Shown piece by piece: positions 35,011 through 44,786 of a stretch of 64,000 nucleotides of DNA. The stretch comes from Bacteroidota bacterium (GTDB taxonomy: Bacteria; Bacteroidota; Bacteroidia; M30B66). The stretch lies in the NCBI GenBank assembly GCA_027483445.1, contig JAIXUS010000013.1, positions 1 to 64,000 on the forward strand, given 5' to 3'. A program made the translations under genes and the position numbers. Below the pieces are notes generated by a model. It saw only the letters and a program-made list of their open reading frames with translations, did not search any database and had not been told where the DNA came from. Each line of letters starts with the position of its first letter. Positions within the stretch are counted from its first letter, which is position 1.

Positions 35011-35625
35011 TTTCAGGAAGCCTACAATCACCACCAGAAGTTGAGGCAGGAGCCCGGCAATAAAGCCCATGCCGATTTGTGCGGGAGTGTGAGCTTTCAG
35101 CTGCAGCCTGGCGCTGCCAATCAAACCGGCTACAATGGCTACTGCTGCAATGTACAGGCGCATGTCGACCGCCCAAAACAGGGCACAAAGCAATAAGGCG
35201 CCCATCAAGCCACCTACGCCGGTCATGTGCATACTGATTTTCCAAAATCGTGTTATTCCAGCTGTTACAAGGAGTGAAATAAGCCCCGACAATAAAAACA
35301 GCATGTAGAGTTGGGGCAAGTTGATTTTTGACAGGAAATAATAATTCGCGCCATGAAGCATAAGGGTGATCAGCAAAGGCATGTTGCGGTCTTCTTTATG
35401 ACTCAGCTCAAGGTCTCTGATAATGCCCATTTTGAGCATCAGTAAAATGAGGAGGACCGGCATAACGAAGGTGAAAAGACTTATGCACACCAATATGTAC
35501 CAGTAAACTTTGTCGGGAAGTAGATTGAAATGGTAAAACGGAAGATTGAGAAAAATCAGTGTTCCGAATAAGGGCATGAGCAATGGCTGAAATAGCCAGG
35601 AGATAAATTTTGCGGCAAGCTGCAT
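35008..35625 (-). CDS. PAP2-like integral membrane protein, degenerate active site
   Basis: 205-residue protein with six hydrophobic helices. The segment KISMHMTGVGGLMGALL followed by GLIGSARLQLKAHTPAQIGMGFIAG resembles motifs 2 and 3 of PAP2 phosphatases (PSGH and SRxxxxxHxxxD): the Ser-Arg and His are kept, but Asp is replaced by Gln and the PSGH motif reads HMTG. Lipid phosphatase activity is therefore doubtful. The ATG lies four bases after a TATCTTTG -7 element (35637-35630), which supports the start. Function unknown. Confidence 0.65.
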   Translation of the reverse strand: MQLAAKFISWLFQPLLMPLFGTLIFLNLPFYHFNLLPDKVYWYILVCISLFTFVMPVLLILLMLKMGIIRDLELSHKEDRNMPLLITLMLHGANYYFLSKINLPQLYMLFLLSGLISLLVTAGITRFWKISMHMTGVGGLMGALLLCALFWAVDMRLYIAAVAIVAGLIGSARLQLKAHTPAQIGMGFIAGLLPQLLVVIVGFLK

Positions 35626-35629
35626 GGCG

Positions 35630-35637
35630 CAAAGATA
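35630..35637 (-). promoter_or_regulatory. -7 promoter element of the PAP2-like gene
   Basis: TATCTTTG on the minus strand, exact TAnnTTTG match, four bases upstream of the ATG at 35625 and within the gap to the upstream gene. Confidence 0.5.
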
Positions 35638-35647
35638 ACCGCTTAAC

Positions 35648-36166
35648 TCAGAAGATAAGGATTAACGAAACGGCAACAATCAAAGCCAAAATTCCGGAGC
35701 AATAGGCAACGGTATCATCACTTTTGTAGAAGAAAGCAACAAGGCTTAAAACAATCACGGCCAGCGGAAATGAACCATAGCCTTTGTAAACTGGGGCAAT
35801 CAGTTCAGCCTCGAAGGGTTCTTGGGTTAGGCGATGCGTGCAACTCACACTTCGAATCGATTGAAATAAGGGAGAGCGGCACAGGCTAATAGTTTGACCC
35901 TCATCTAATGCCTCAAACAGCGCTGCATTCGCTTTAAATTCAAGTTTATCGGTGAATACCCTTAGCGTGTAATCGGTATTTCCAAATCGGTTGTCTTCTT
36001 TTTCGGATAGCTTCTTCAGTACTTTCAGTTCATCACAAGAAGCCGGCAAAAAAAAGTCGACCAAAATGAGTAAAGCCAGTAGCGACAATACAACGAGGGC
36101 CCACTTCATGATTCTGAAGTAAGGCAATTCGCCATCATCCTCTTCTTCTTTACTACGGTAGTTCAT
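35648..36166 (-). CDS. Hypothetical membrane protein
   Basis: 172-residue protein with an acidic cytoplasmic N-terminus (RSKEEEDDGELPYF), one membrane helix at about 20-42 (WALVVLSLLALLILVDFFL), a roughly 85-residue polar domain with two cysteines, and two C-terminal helices (FPLAVIVLSLVAFFY, SGILALIVAVSLILIF). No family recognised. Same strand and only 22 bases upstream of the PAP2-like gene. Confidence 0.65.
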   Translation of the reverse strand: MNYRSKEEEDDGELPYFRIMKWALVVLSLLALLILVDFFLPASCDELKVLKKLSEKEDNRFGNTDYTLRVFTDKLEFKANAALFEALDEGQTISLCRSPLFQSIRSVSCTHRLTQEPFEAELIAPVYKGYGSFPLAVIVLSLVAFFYKSDDTVAYCSGILALIVAVSLILIF

Positions 36167-36668
36167 TGTTGCGTTGTGAGTTAACGTATGAATTTAATTA
36201 AGTGTATCAAATGTACATAGGGAAAATAACCAAAGTAGCATAGATGCAATTTTCTCCTTGAATTTGAAAGACTTAGTAGGGCTTTTTCAAGCTTTATGTG
36301 CGTTAAGTCCGCATAAAATGAGCCACTCAAAAATTTCGATTTCCTGAATTATGATGCTCTTCTCCATGATGACCTTTAGCCGGTATGTCGGATTGTGGGG
36401 AAATCAGGTCATGTAAACCCACATCATCAGATTTTCTTACATGCATTATTGATACGCAAATCATTTTATTCCAGAAATCAGCCGAGTAATTGCAGTTTGA
36501 TTTCTTTACAAAGAGCTTATAATCATTGCAATGCAAATTTATGTTGTATTGTTTTATATCGGTTCCGGTAGTTGAACCTTACTCCAGTAAGAGTTAATTA
36601 TTCCTGAGGGTTTGCACCCGGATGGCTACCCCCATTTTTGTTGCATCACAAATCACCTTTAGGTTCAC
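36167..36668. other. Gene-free interval
   Basis: 500 bases of AT-rich sequence between divergent genes. A 69-codon minus-strand frame at 36327-36536 has no signature and biased low-complexity composition. Presumably contains promoters for both flanking genes, but no exact TAnnTTTG element close to either start was found. Confidence 0.5.
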
Positions 36669-39600
36669 ATGAAAAAAATCTACCCAATTCATGTGTTCCT
36701 GTTCGGAATACTCCTTCTTGGTGTGGTGTCGCCTCTAAAGGCGATTACCTACACCTGGATCGGGACTGTGTCATCCGACTGGAACACCGCAGCAAACTGG
36801 TCTCCGGCCGGAGTACCAGATGTAGCAGACGATGTAATTATCGACGCAACCGGCGGAACTTTCGATCCGCTTTGGGACGAACTACCCGGTATCAACAATT
36901 TAACAATGTCGGCGCGAACACTTAACTTAAATGGTTTTGCGCTTCAAGTGAACGGAACTGCTGTTCTCAGTGGTGGCGAAATCTCCAATGGTACTCTTTT
37001 GATTACCAGTACTTCCGCTACCTTTTCAGGCACAGTTTTCAATGTTCCGGTTTCGTACACCGGGGCGAGGTGCTTGTTTAATGGTGGCGTGTTTAACCAA
37101 CCGGTTACTGTGGTAAAAAACGGAGGAGGCAATGATGCCAGCCTTGGCAATTGCGTTTTTAATAGCACTTTAACAGTTACCAATAGCGACAATAACTGGT
37201 TTCGCTTTGCAACAGTCGACCCCGATATCTACAACGGTGTAGTGACCTACACCAACACCGGGGCGGGTGGAATCTATCCGGCACACACCTCTTCAGGAAA
37301 CACCTACAATGCCAATATTGTAGTAAACTGCACCGGTGCAGGCGGAATTCGTTTTTGTCAGGGTGATGGCTCAGCAACTTTGGCGGCTGGTCAACAGTTA
37401 TCTGTTGGTATAGGCGGATTTTCCTCCGGTTCACTCATTTTCCGAAACTTCGTTCAACAAGGCACAGCGGCTCATTCCATCAGCGGAACAGGTTCATCGT
37501 TTTTCACAACCGAACAAGGCACCGAATTCAACTGGAATCTAACGCTCTCTTTTCCCAATTTCCAGATTTTCAGAACTACCTTCAATGGCGACCTCACGGT
37601 AAACAAATCCTCCAATACCCAAAATATCTGGAATGGAGGCAATACTTTCCAGGGAACCACACGAATCAACAACAATGGGAACAATAACCTATTGATGGGC
37701 AATACTGAACCCGACATTTTTAATGGACCGCTCTATCTCGACAACAATACAACGGGCAATTTCACAATATCTATCTGTCGCGGTTCTACCGGAAATCAAA
37801 TCAACAACGATGTGTTCCTAAACAACGCAGCTTCAGGGGGAATTTACTTTGGTTTCAATGGCGGAACAACAACGCTCGCCTCGGGACGTACCATTCAGTT
37901 TTTCAATGATGGCATCACCGCAGGTACAATTACCTTCTCGCGCTTCACTAAACTGGGAACTGCAGCTATAAATCTCTCTCAAACTACGGGAAACGCAGCC
38001 ATTACTTTTTTGAATGGTTCTGAAATCAACGGGAACCTCACACTCACTTTCCCAAGGGTGTTTTTCAACGGTTCGGTTTTCAATGGTACTGTGAGTGTAA
38101 CCAAAGTAGGCAACTCTGCAGTTACTTCTTCAGGAGGAAATACCTTCAACGGTGCAGTTACCTTTACCAATACGACTTCGGGTGCCATTACTTTAGGCGA
38201 TGTATTGCCCGACATCTTTAACAGTACACTGTCTATTTCAAACAGCGGAAATTGTGCCTTCCAGGTAGCACGCACCGGCTCAACAAACCTGTTTAACGGG
38301 AACATCACCATCAACTCTACAGGAACAAGTCAGGGCGTTCGCTTCGGACAGAACAATGGATTGTCGGTTTTAGCAGCAGGCGCGCTGTTGAATTTTGGAA
38401 CCATGTCTGCAGGAACCTCTATTTTTAGAGGGTTTACCCAAACCAGCGCTGAGGCCATCACAATGAATTGCACCAACAATGCTGCGATTCAATTTGAGTC
38501 GAACGTTACCCTCAATGGAGCTTTAACCATTACAGCTTCCAATGTGGTGTTTAATGGTGGTACTTTTAGCGGTAATGTGGTTGTAAATCGCTACGGTTCT
38601 GGGGCCAGCACCTCAAACGGCGGGGCTACATTCAACGGAGATTTTACATTGAATGCAACGGGGAACGGCGGAATTATCTATTCAAATACCACCGCAAATA
38701 CCTACAATGGAAATCTTACCATCAACAACGGCCAAACCTCTGGAAACGTTAGTTTGTCGTTAATCGGGGCAAACAACATTATTGGAGGAAATCTAGTGTT
38801 AACCTGCAGCTCAACCGGTGGTATCGGTTTTGGCAGCGGTGGTGGAATTACCACAATGACCGGTAGTGGAACAATTTCGCTTGGTGCCGCAGGTTTCACC
38901 GCCGGAGTGCTTAATTTACGTGGCTTTGTAAAGCAAAGTACCACTGCCATCAACATAAACCAAACCACAGGAAATGCGACCTTGAACTTTCTGCCAGGGT
39001 CTGACATTGCCGGAAATGTGAGTATTGCGTTTCCGCGGTTTACCATGAGTCAAACACGGTTTCGCAACGATCTCAACGTGGTTAAAAATGGTGCTAGCGG
39101 CGATAACAGTCCGGGCGGTTGCACGGTTGATGGAGCCTTTACTTTCTCCAATACCTCCAGCGGTCAGGTAATTTTATCGAACACCTCAGCCGACATTTAC
39201 AATGGGAACTGTACCTTCAGCAATTCAGGGAACACGATATTATACGTGAACCACAATGGCTTGAATGGACAGTTTAACGGTAACATTTTACTCAATTCCA
39301 CAGGCTCAAGCCAGGGAATTCGCTTTGGTCAGGGTACCGGATCGGCTACCCTCGCTAATGGTCGCACCATTCAGGTAGATGCCGGTGGGTTTAGTGTCGG
39401 AAGTCTTCGCTTTCGCCGATTTGTTCAGGCAGGTACAAGCGCTCAAACACTAACAACCACCGGAACAGGTACTTCGGTTTATTTTGAAGGCGGTACCATT
39501 TTCAATGGTTCATTAACTGTAACCACTCCTTCCGTTTTTCTCAACGGCGGAACCTTCAATGCCAACTTTACGGCCATTTGCAATTCAACAGCCGCATTTT

Positions 39601-42032
39601 CGTCAAATGGCGGAAACACCTTCATGGGTACAACCACTTTGACGCACAATGGAACGAACAACTGGGTGATGGCCAATGTGAGTCCAGACGTGTTCCAGGG
39701 TAACGTGGTTCTGAGAACCACCAATTCAAATGGGATTATCTATTTGGCCCATACGGCAACCGGTAACGTATTTAATGGAAACATTGAGCTCAATTCTACC
39801 GGAACCGGTGGTGGAGTTCGTTTCGGAAATAACAATGGTACCGCCACTTTAGGTTCAGGTTTCGAAATGACCATCGGTGCGGGTGGGTTTTCTACAGGTT
39901 CGTTGCGCATTCGCCGATTAACCCAGCTGGGCAGCGAAACTCAGGATCTGGTGTTGACCGGATCAGCGCAATTGCACCTTGAAACCGGAACTGTGTTTAA
40001 TGCAGCCATCAACTTCGCTTCACCACAACTTTTTGTGGCTGGAAATACCTTTAACAACATTGCACGCCTCAACCAAACGGGTAGCACCTCTGTAGCTTGT
40101 GCGGGTGGAAATACGTTTAACAACCTGGCTTTTATTACCCTGTCGGGGAATAACTCGTGGTTCTGGGGAAATAGCGCCGCCGATGTTTTCCAAAACGAAC
40201 TCACCCTGATCAATTTTGGGAACAATGTGCTCTACATGGCACACAACTCCTCCGGACATCAATTCAACGGCAATGTATTGGTGAATTCTACATCACCTTC
40301 TCAGGGAATCCGCTTTTGTCAAGGAAACGGATTGGCCACATTGGGTGCTTCGGCTACGATTCAATTTGGAGTGACCGGATTTACAACAGGAAGCCTTCGC
40401 CTGCGTCGAATTACTCAAGCCGGTACGAGTGCCATCAACTTAACTTCAAACGTTGCGGCTGTTTCTCTGTTTCTCGAATCGGGTAATGAGTTTAATGGAA
40501 CATTTAGCGCCGACTTTCATCAGGTAAACCTCAATGGCTCTACCTTCAATGGCACTACAACCATCAACCAACGCGGTACTACAAGTGTTCAATCAACCGG
40601 TGGGAATACCTTCAACGGCACAACGCTAATTACCTGCACAGGTTCGGGCGAATTCAGGCTTGCCGGCACAAACCCCGATCAGTACAATGGTTCTGTTACT
40701 TTCAGAAACACTACAGCGGGTCGATTGATGCCAGCCTTTGCTTCAGAAGCCCGCTTTGCCGGAAATGTAACTACCAGCGGTTCAACATCAGCGGTTTCAT
40801 TTAGCCCAGGTAGTGGAAACGGTCGCGTGGTGTTTAACGGAACCGGTGCACAAAGCTTCGGTGGCACCGTGGCGCTTCCTCCTACTTTGCGGAATGTTAC
40901 CCTAAACAAAACCTCAGGTACCGTAACACTAAACAGCAATGTGACCGTAACTACAAATATTTCCTTCAGTTCCGGAACACTTACCAGTGGAGGCTCACAA
41001 TTGCTCATCCTCAACGACAACTGCACCGCCACCGGCATGTCGAACAGCTCCTATATCATCGGGCCGGTTCGTAAAATCGGAAATGATGCCTTCACTTTCC
41101 CGGTCGGAAGAGGTGGATTTTACCGACCGATCTCTATTTCTGCACCCGGAAATACAGCCCACCATTTTACGGCTGAATACTTCAATGCAAGCTCTAATTC
41201 CTTGTACCCTCACAGCAGTAAAGTGGCCAGTATCAACATCCTTAGTACATCTGAATACTGGATTTTGAACCGGACCAACGGAACCTCTAACGTTGTAGTT
41301 AGCTTAAGCTGGGGCGCCAATTCAGGGGGTGTAAACAATCCTGCAACGCTGCAAGTTTGCCGTTGGGATGGCTCTACATGGCGCGATCATGGGAATGGTG
41401 GCATTAACGGAAGCTTCGTTTCCAGCTCCGGCGCTGTAACCTCATTCAGCCCGTTCACCCTGGGTTCTCAAAACAACCAGAATCCATTGCCTATCACCTT
41501 GTTGAATTTCAATGCAGAAGCGCAAAATAAAACCACTTTGGTTGAGTGGAGCACTGCTTCTGAAATCAACAACCATTATTTTGAGGTACAACGCAGTGCT
41601 GATTTGCTTGAATTTGAAACCATTTCCCGAATTCAGGGAGCTGGAAATAGCAACAGCATGTTGTCATACACTTACACCGACGAAGCTCCATTAAAAGGAA
41701 TGTCATACTATCGACTGGTTCAAACAGATTTTGATGGTACACGCACTGAGTTTGCACCCGTACCGGTAATGCATGCCAACAACGCAAGTGGCGTCGTGGC
41801 TTTCCCAAATCCATTTCACAGCAGTTTTGAACTTCGGTTATCTGAACAACTTCAAAGTGAAAGTCTACAAATCCGCATCGTCGACATTCAGGGTAGAATC
41901 ATTCAACAGTTTACGCAACTGCCTAACGCTCCTGTGTCGAGCATTCAGCTTGGTGATGCACTTCCGGGACTGTACTTTGTGGAAATTCAGTCGGCCAAAG
42001 GAGCTGAAGTCATTCGTCTGATAAAACAATAA
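36669..42032 (+). CDS. Giant secreted repeat protein with T9SS type A sorting domain
   Basis: 1787 residues. Signal peptide at 1-25 (KKIYPIHVFLFGILLLGVVSPLKA), then a WTGTVSSDWNTAANWSPAGVP-like module common at the start of Bacteroidota adhesins. Residues about 90-1400 consist of eight units of about 165 residues, each with the order TFNG...GGNTFNG...DIFNG...GNxFNGNI...GIRFGQGNG...TIxxGAGGFSxGSLRFRRF. The pattern of short Asn/Gly-turn strands suggests a right-handed beta-helix or solenoid. A Fn3-like LVEWSTASEINNHYFEVQRS module and an 80-residue type A sorting domain (FPNPFHSSFELRL...GLYFVEIQS) end the protein. Probably a surface adhesin or sheath; no enzymatic site seen. Confidence 0.88.
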   Translation: MKKIYPIHVFLFGILLLGVVSPLKAITYTWIGTVSSDWNTAANWSPAGVPDVADDVIIDATGGTFDPLWDELPGINNLTMSARTLNLNGFALQVNGTAVLSGGEISNGTLLITSTSATFSGTVFNVPVSYTGARCLFNGGVFNQPVTVVKNGGGNDASLGNCVFNSTLTVTNSDNNWFRFATVDPDIYNGVVTYTNTGAGGIYPAHTSSGNTYNANIVVNCTGAGGIRFCQGDGSATLAAGQQLSVGIGGFSSGSLIFRNFVQQGTAAHSISGTGSSFFTTEQGTEFNWNLTLSFPNFQIFRTTFNGDLTVNKSSNTQNIWNGGNTFQGTTRINNNGNNNLLMGNTEPDIFNGPLYLDNNTTGNFTISICRGSTGNQINNDVFLNNAASGGIYFGFNGGTTTLASGRTIQFFNDGITAGTITFSRFTKLGTAAINLSQTTGNAAITFLNGSEINGNLTLTFPRVFFNGSVFNGTVSVTKVGNSAVTSSGGNTFNGAVTFTNTTSGAITLGDVLPDIFNSTLSISNSGNCAFQVARTGSTNLFNGNITINSTGTSQGVRFGQNNGLSVLAAGALLNFGTMSAGTSIFRGFTQTSAEAITMNCTNNAAIQFESNVTLNGALTITASNVVFNGGTFSGNVVVNRYGSGASTSNGGATFNGDFTLNATGNGGIIYSNTTANTYNGNLTINNGQTSGNVSLSLIGANNIIGGNLVLTCSSTGGIGFGSGGGITTMTGSGTISLGAAGFTAGVLNLRGFVKQSTTAININQTTGNATLNFLPGSDIAGNVSIAFPRFTMSQTRFRNDLNVVKNGASGDNSPGGCTVDGAFTFSNTSSGQVILSNTSADIYNGNCTFSNSGNTILYVNHNGLNGQFNGNILLNSTGSSQGIRFGQGTGSATLANGRTIQVDAGGFSVGSLRFRRFVQAGTSAQTLTTTGTGTSVYFEGGTIFNGSLTVTTPSVFLNGGTFNANFTAICNSTAAFSSNGGNTFMGTTTLTHNGTNNWVMANVSPDVFQGNVVLRTTNSNGIIYLAHTATGNVFNGNIELNSTGTGGGVRFGNNNGTATLGSGFEMTIGAGGFSTGSLRIRRLTQLGSETQDLVLTGSAQLHLETGTVFNAAINFASPQLFVAGNTFNNIARLNQTGSTSVACAGGNTFNNLAFITLSGNNSWFWGNSAADVFQNELTLINFGNNVLYMAHNSSGHQFNGNVLVNSTSPSQGIRFCQGNGLATLGASATIQFGVTGFTTGSLRLRRITQAGTSAINLTSNVAAVSLFLESGNEFNGTFSADFHQVNLNGSTFNGTTTINQRGTTSVQSTGGNTFNGTTLITCTGSGEFRLAGTNPDQYNGSVTFRNTTAGRLMPAFASEARFAGNVTTSGSTSAVSFSPGSGNGRVVFNGTGAQSFGGTVALPPTLRNVTLNKTSGTVTLNSNVTVTTNISFSSGTLTSGGSQLLILNDNCTATGMSNSSYIIGPVRKIGNDAFTFPVGRGGFYRPISISAPGNTAHHFTAEYFNASSNSLYPHSSKVASINILSTSEYWILNRTNGTSNVVVSLSWGANSGGVNNPATLQVCRWDGSTWRDHGNGGINGSFVSSSGAVTSFSPFTLGSQNNQNPLPITLLNFNAEAQNKTTLVEWSTASEINNHYFEVQRSADLLEFETISRIQGAGNSNSMLSYTYTDEAPLKGMSYYRLVQTDFDGTRTEFAPVPVMHANNASGVVAFPNPFHSSFELRLSEQLQSESLQIRIVDIQGRIIQQFTQLPNAPVSSIQLGDALPGLYFVEIQSAKGAEVIRLIKQ
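36950..40870 (+). repeat. Eight tandem ~495-base repeat units inside the giant secreted protein gene
   Basis: The landmark codons for (P/A)D(I/V)(Y/F)NG start at 37221, 37710, 38208, 38694, 39189, 39684, 40179 and 40674. Intervals are 489, 498, 486 and then 495 four times. The units are clearly homologous in protein but substantially diverged in DNA. Confidence 0.8.
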
Positions 42033-42040
42033 TTGAACTC

Positions 42041-42083
42041 ACCCGGCAATGGTCACCAAACTTACTTTGGAACCTTGCCGGGT
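42041..42083 (+). terminator. Terminator-like hairpin after the giant gene
   Basis: ACCCGGCAA / TTGCCGGGT nine-pair stem with a 25-base loop, followed by GAATTGTTTTTGG, eight bases after the stop codon. The long loop lowers confidence. Confidence 0.6.
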
Positions 42084-42249
42084 GAATTGTTTTTGGTTCT
42101 ACTGGAATTAGTCCGTTCAAAAACCTACATTAGTATCCAAAGAAGTCACCTTGTAGTATTCTGCCGTTACGTTTTAAGAATAGCTTGTATCGATTGTTCA
42201 TCAAGCTTTTTACATCGACTCGCCAGAGTGTTGCAGCAATATTCAGACT

Positions 42250-44652
42250 ATGGATACCATTCGTCATTTTACCGAAATAAGAATTTCCGATACCCCAATT
42301 GTTGGAGGGAAAAATGCATCTTTGGGTGAAATGGTTACAGCGCTTTCGGGCAAAGGCATTGCTGTTCCTGATGGATTTGCAGTAACCGCCGAAGGGTACT
42401 GGTTATTTCTCCGCGAAAACAACTTGCTCGATGTTATTGACCATGCATTGGCTCAATTGAACACCACCACTTTCGAAAACCTGTTGCAAGTTGGCGCCGG
42501 AATTCGAAAGCTAATAATGAACGCTCGCTTTCCAGAAGCTTTAGATAAAGATATTCGGGAGGCCTATCAAAGTCTGGTTCGGAAATCGGGATCTGAAATT
42601 ACGGTTGCAGTAAGGAGCAGTGCAACGGCAGAAGACCTCCCGGAAGCGAGTTTTGCCGGTCAACAGGAGAGTTATTTGAATGTGAACGGTGAAGTAAATC
42701 TCATCAAAGCCTGCCATCGCTGTTATGCATCATTATTCACCGATCGCGCCATAAAATACCGGGTTGACAATGGCTTCGAGCACATGAAGGTGGCTCTTTC
42801 CATTGGTGTTCAGGTTATGGTGCGGGCTGATCTGGCTTGTTCAGGCGTAACTTTTACCCTCGATCCGGATACCGGATTTGAAGGAGTGGTTCTGGTAACA
42901 GGTGCCTGGGGATTGGGCGAAAATGTAGTGCAGGGTTCAGTAAATGCCGATGAGTTTTTAGTATACAAGCCATTTCTGGATCAGGTGAAAACCCCCATTA
43001 TTTCCCACAAACTGGGAAGCAAGAAGAAAACCATGGTTTTCTCAGAACACAAAATGCATGAAATCAATAAACCAGAAGACGCGGTTCTCAATGTTGAAAC
43101 ACCCGAAGCGAAAAGGAATATGTTTATCCTCAGCGATGCGGAAATTATTCAGCTGGCAAAATGGGCCATAATTATTGAGGAACATTATCAATGTCATATG
43201 GACATTGAATGGGCAAAAGACAGTATTGACGGGAAGTTATACATTGTTCAGGCAAGGCCGGAAACCACAAACCGGAAAAAAGACAAGTCGATTTTTAAGC
43301 AATATTCATTGATTGATAAAGGCAAAAAGTTGTGCACCGGTGCGGGATTGGGAAGTAAAATCGTGTCGGGTCTTGTGCGTATTCTGCATTCACCATCTGA
43401 AATTGAATCGCTTCAGGAAGGCGAAATATTGGTCACCGAACGAACTGATCCGGATTGGGATCCATTGCTTAAAAAGGCTGCAGCCATCATTACCAATCAG
43501 GGGGGGCGAACTTCACATGCGGCCATTGTTGCGCGAGAGGTTGGCGCCATTGCGGTGGTAGGAACCGGAAATGGCACTGAAGTACTGAAAAATGGACAAA
43601 TCATTACAGTAGATACCTCAAAAGGCGCAACCGGTGTGGTTTACGAAGGTAGTCTGAAATGGGAAGAGCATGCGATAGATATTGCTTCGATACCGAAAAC
43701 AAAGACGAAAGCCATGCTTATATTGGCACACCCTGATGAAGCATTTCGTTATGCATTGCTTCCGAATGATGGGGTAGGGCTGATGAGGATGGAATTTATC
43801 ATCAGCAATTCGATTGGAATTCACCCTATGGCGCTGAAGCATTTTCAGAGGATAAATGATGAAGCTGAAAAGGCCAGAATTGAGCAAATGACCGCTATGT
43901 ATGCTGATAAAGAAGCTTTTTTCATCCATACCCTGGCTGAGGCAACAGCAAAAATGGCGGCGGCTTTTTATCCCAGAGATGTTATTGTCCGAATGAGCGA
44001 CTTTAAATCGAACGAATATGCCAATTTACTCGGTGGAAGAACCTTTGAGCCGCAGGAAGAAAATCCGATGATTGGTTTCAGGGGCGCCTCGCGTTATTAC
44101 CATCCGCTTTACAAGGAAGCATTTGAGATGGAATGCAAGGCTATGATGCTGGTTCGGAATGAGATGGGATTTAATAATGTGAAACTGATGATTCCATTTT
44201 GCAGAACCATTTCCGAAGCCCAACATGTAATTGCTGTGATGGAGCAATGCGGCCTCAAAAGAAATGAGCAAGGGTTGGAAATATATGTTATGGTGGAAAT
44301 TCCCAGCAATGCATTGCAGGCCGAGGAATTTGCTCAATATTTTGATGGCTTCTCCATCGGGTCGAATGATTTAACGCAGTTAACGCTGGGTGCCGACCGG
44401 GATTCAGAATTGTTGAGTGAAATATTCAGTCCATTTGATCCTGCAGTAATGCAGTTGATTGAAATGACTTTACAAAAGGCGCGTAAAACAGGAACGCATA
44501 CCGGACTTTGCGGTCAGGCACCGAGCGATTATCCCGAATACACCGAGTTTTTGGTGCGCAATGGAATCGACAGTATTTCTTTTAGTCCCGATGCGCTGAT
44601 TCGTGGAATTGAAAATATTGCCCTTGCGGAGAAATTACATATGAAAAGCTAA
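42250..44652 (+). CDS. ppsA: Phosphoenolpyruvate synthase
   Basis: 800-residue cytoplasmic enzyme converting pyruvate, ATP and water to phosphoenolpyruvate, AMP and phosphate for gluconeogenesis. Order of domains: ATP-grasp N-terminus (VGGKNASLGEM, VAVRSSATAEDLPEASFAGQQE, the ATP-site region with TLDPDTGFEG), the swivelling phosphohistidine domain with His423 in GGRTSHAAIVAREVG, and the PEP-utilising TIM barrel (GLMRMEFI, RMSDFKSNEYANLLGG, GSNDLTQLTLGADRDS) with the catalytic Cys in TGLCGQAPSDYPEY. Length is normal for PpsA and shorter than pyruvate phosphate dikinase. It is transcribed alone and its end faces rnpB. Confidence 0.95.
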   Translation: MDTIRHFTEIRISDTPIVGGKNASLGEMVTALSGKGIAVPDGFAVTAEGYWLFLRENNLLDVIDHALAQLNTTTFENLLQVGAGIRKLIMNARFPEALDKDIREAYQSLVRKSGSEITVAVRSSATAEDLPEASFAGQQESYLNVNGEVNLIKACHRCYASLFTDRAIKYRVDNGFEHMKVALSIGVQVMVRADLACSGVTFTLDPDTGFEGVVLVTGAWGLGENVVQGSVNADEFLVYKPFLDQVKTPIISHKLGSKKKTMVFSEHKMHEINKPEDAVLNVETPEAKRNMFILSDAEIIQLAKWAIIIEEHYQCHMDIEWAKDSIDGKLYIVQARPETTNRKKDKSIFKQYSLIDKGKKLCTGAGLGSKIVSGLVRILHSPSEIESLQEGEILVTERTDPDWDPLLKKAAAIITNQGGRTSHAAIVAREVGAIAVVGTGNGTEVLKNGQIITVDTSKGATGVVYEGSLKWEEHAIDIASIPKTKTKAMLILAHPDEAFRYALLPNDGVGLMRMEFIISNSIGIHPMALKHFQRINDEAEKARIEQMTAMYADKEAFFIHTLAEATAKMAAAFYPRDVIVRMSDFKSNEYANLLGGRTFEPQEENPMIGFRGASRYYHPLYKEAFEMECKAMMLVRNEMGFNNVKLMIPFCRTISEAQHVIAVMEQCGLKRNEQGLEIYVMVEIPSNALQAEEFAQYFDGFSIGSNDLTQLTLGADRDSELLSEIFSPFDPAVMQLIEMTLQKARKTGTHTGLCGQAPSDYPEYTEFLVRNGIDSISFSPDALIRGIENIALAEKLHMKS

Positions 44653-44744
44653 ACCGCCTGGTTCGTTTATTTATACTGCAGTTTGATTCATAAAACTGGA
44701 TGAAAGTGCAGTATGTAAACTTCAAATTACCTTCAATGGGTAAA

Positions 44745-44773
44745 AGCCTCCGTAATTATTTTCTACGGAGGCT
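44745..44773 (-). terminator. Terminator of rnpB
   Basis: AGCCTCCGTA / TACGGAGGCT ten-pair stem with a nine-base loop; on the minus strand it is followed by a short TTTT run, 13 bases beyond the rnpB 3' end. Confidence 0.75.
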
Positions 44774-44786
44774 GAAAATTCAAATA

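Noticed and set aside
36944..40262. Antisense frames of 80-115 codons across the giant repeat gene
   Set aside because: They recur with the repeat period and mirror the Asn/Gly/Thr codons of the sense strand.
36950..40870. CRISPR-like periodicity
   Set aside because: The period is 495 bases, in frame with a coding sequence and with diverged units; no short identical repeats with unique spacers occur anywhere in the window.
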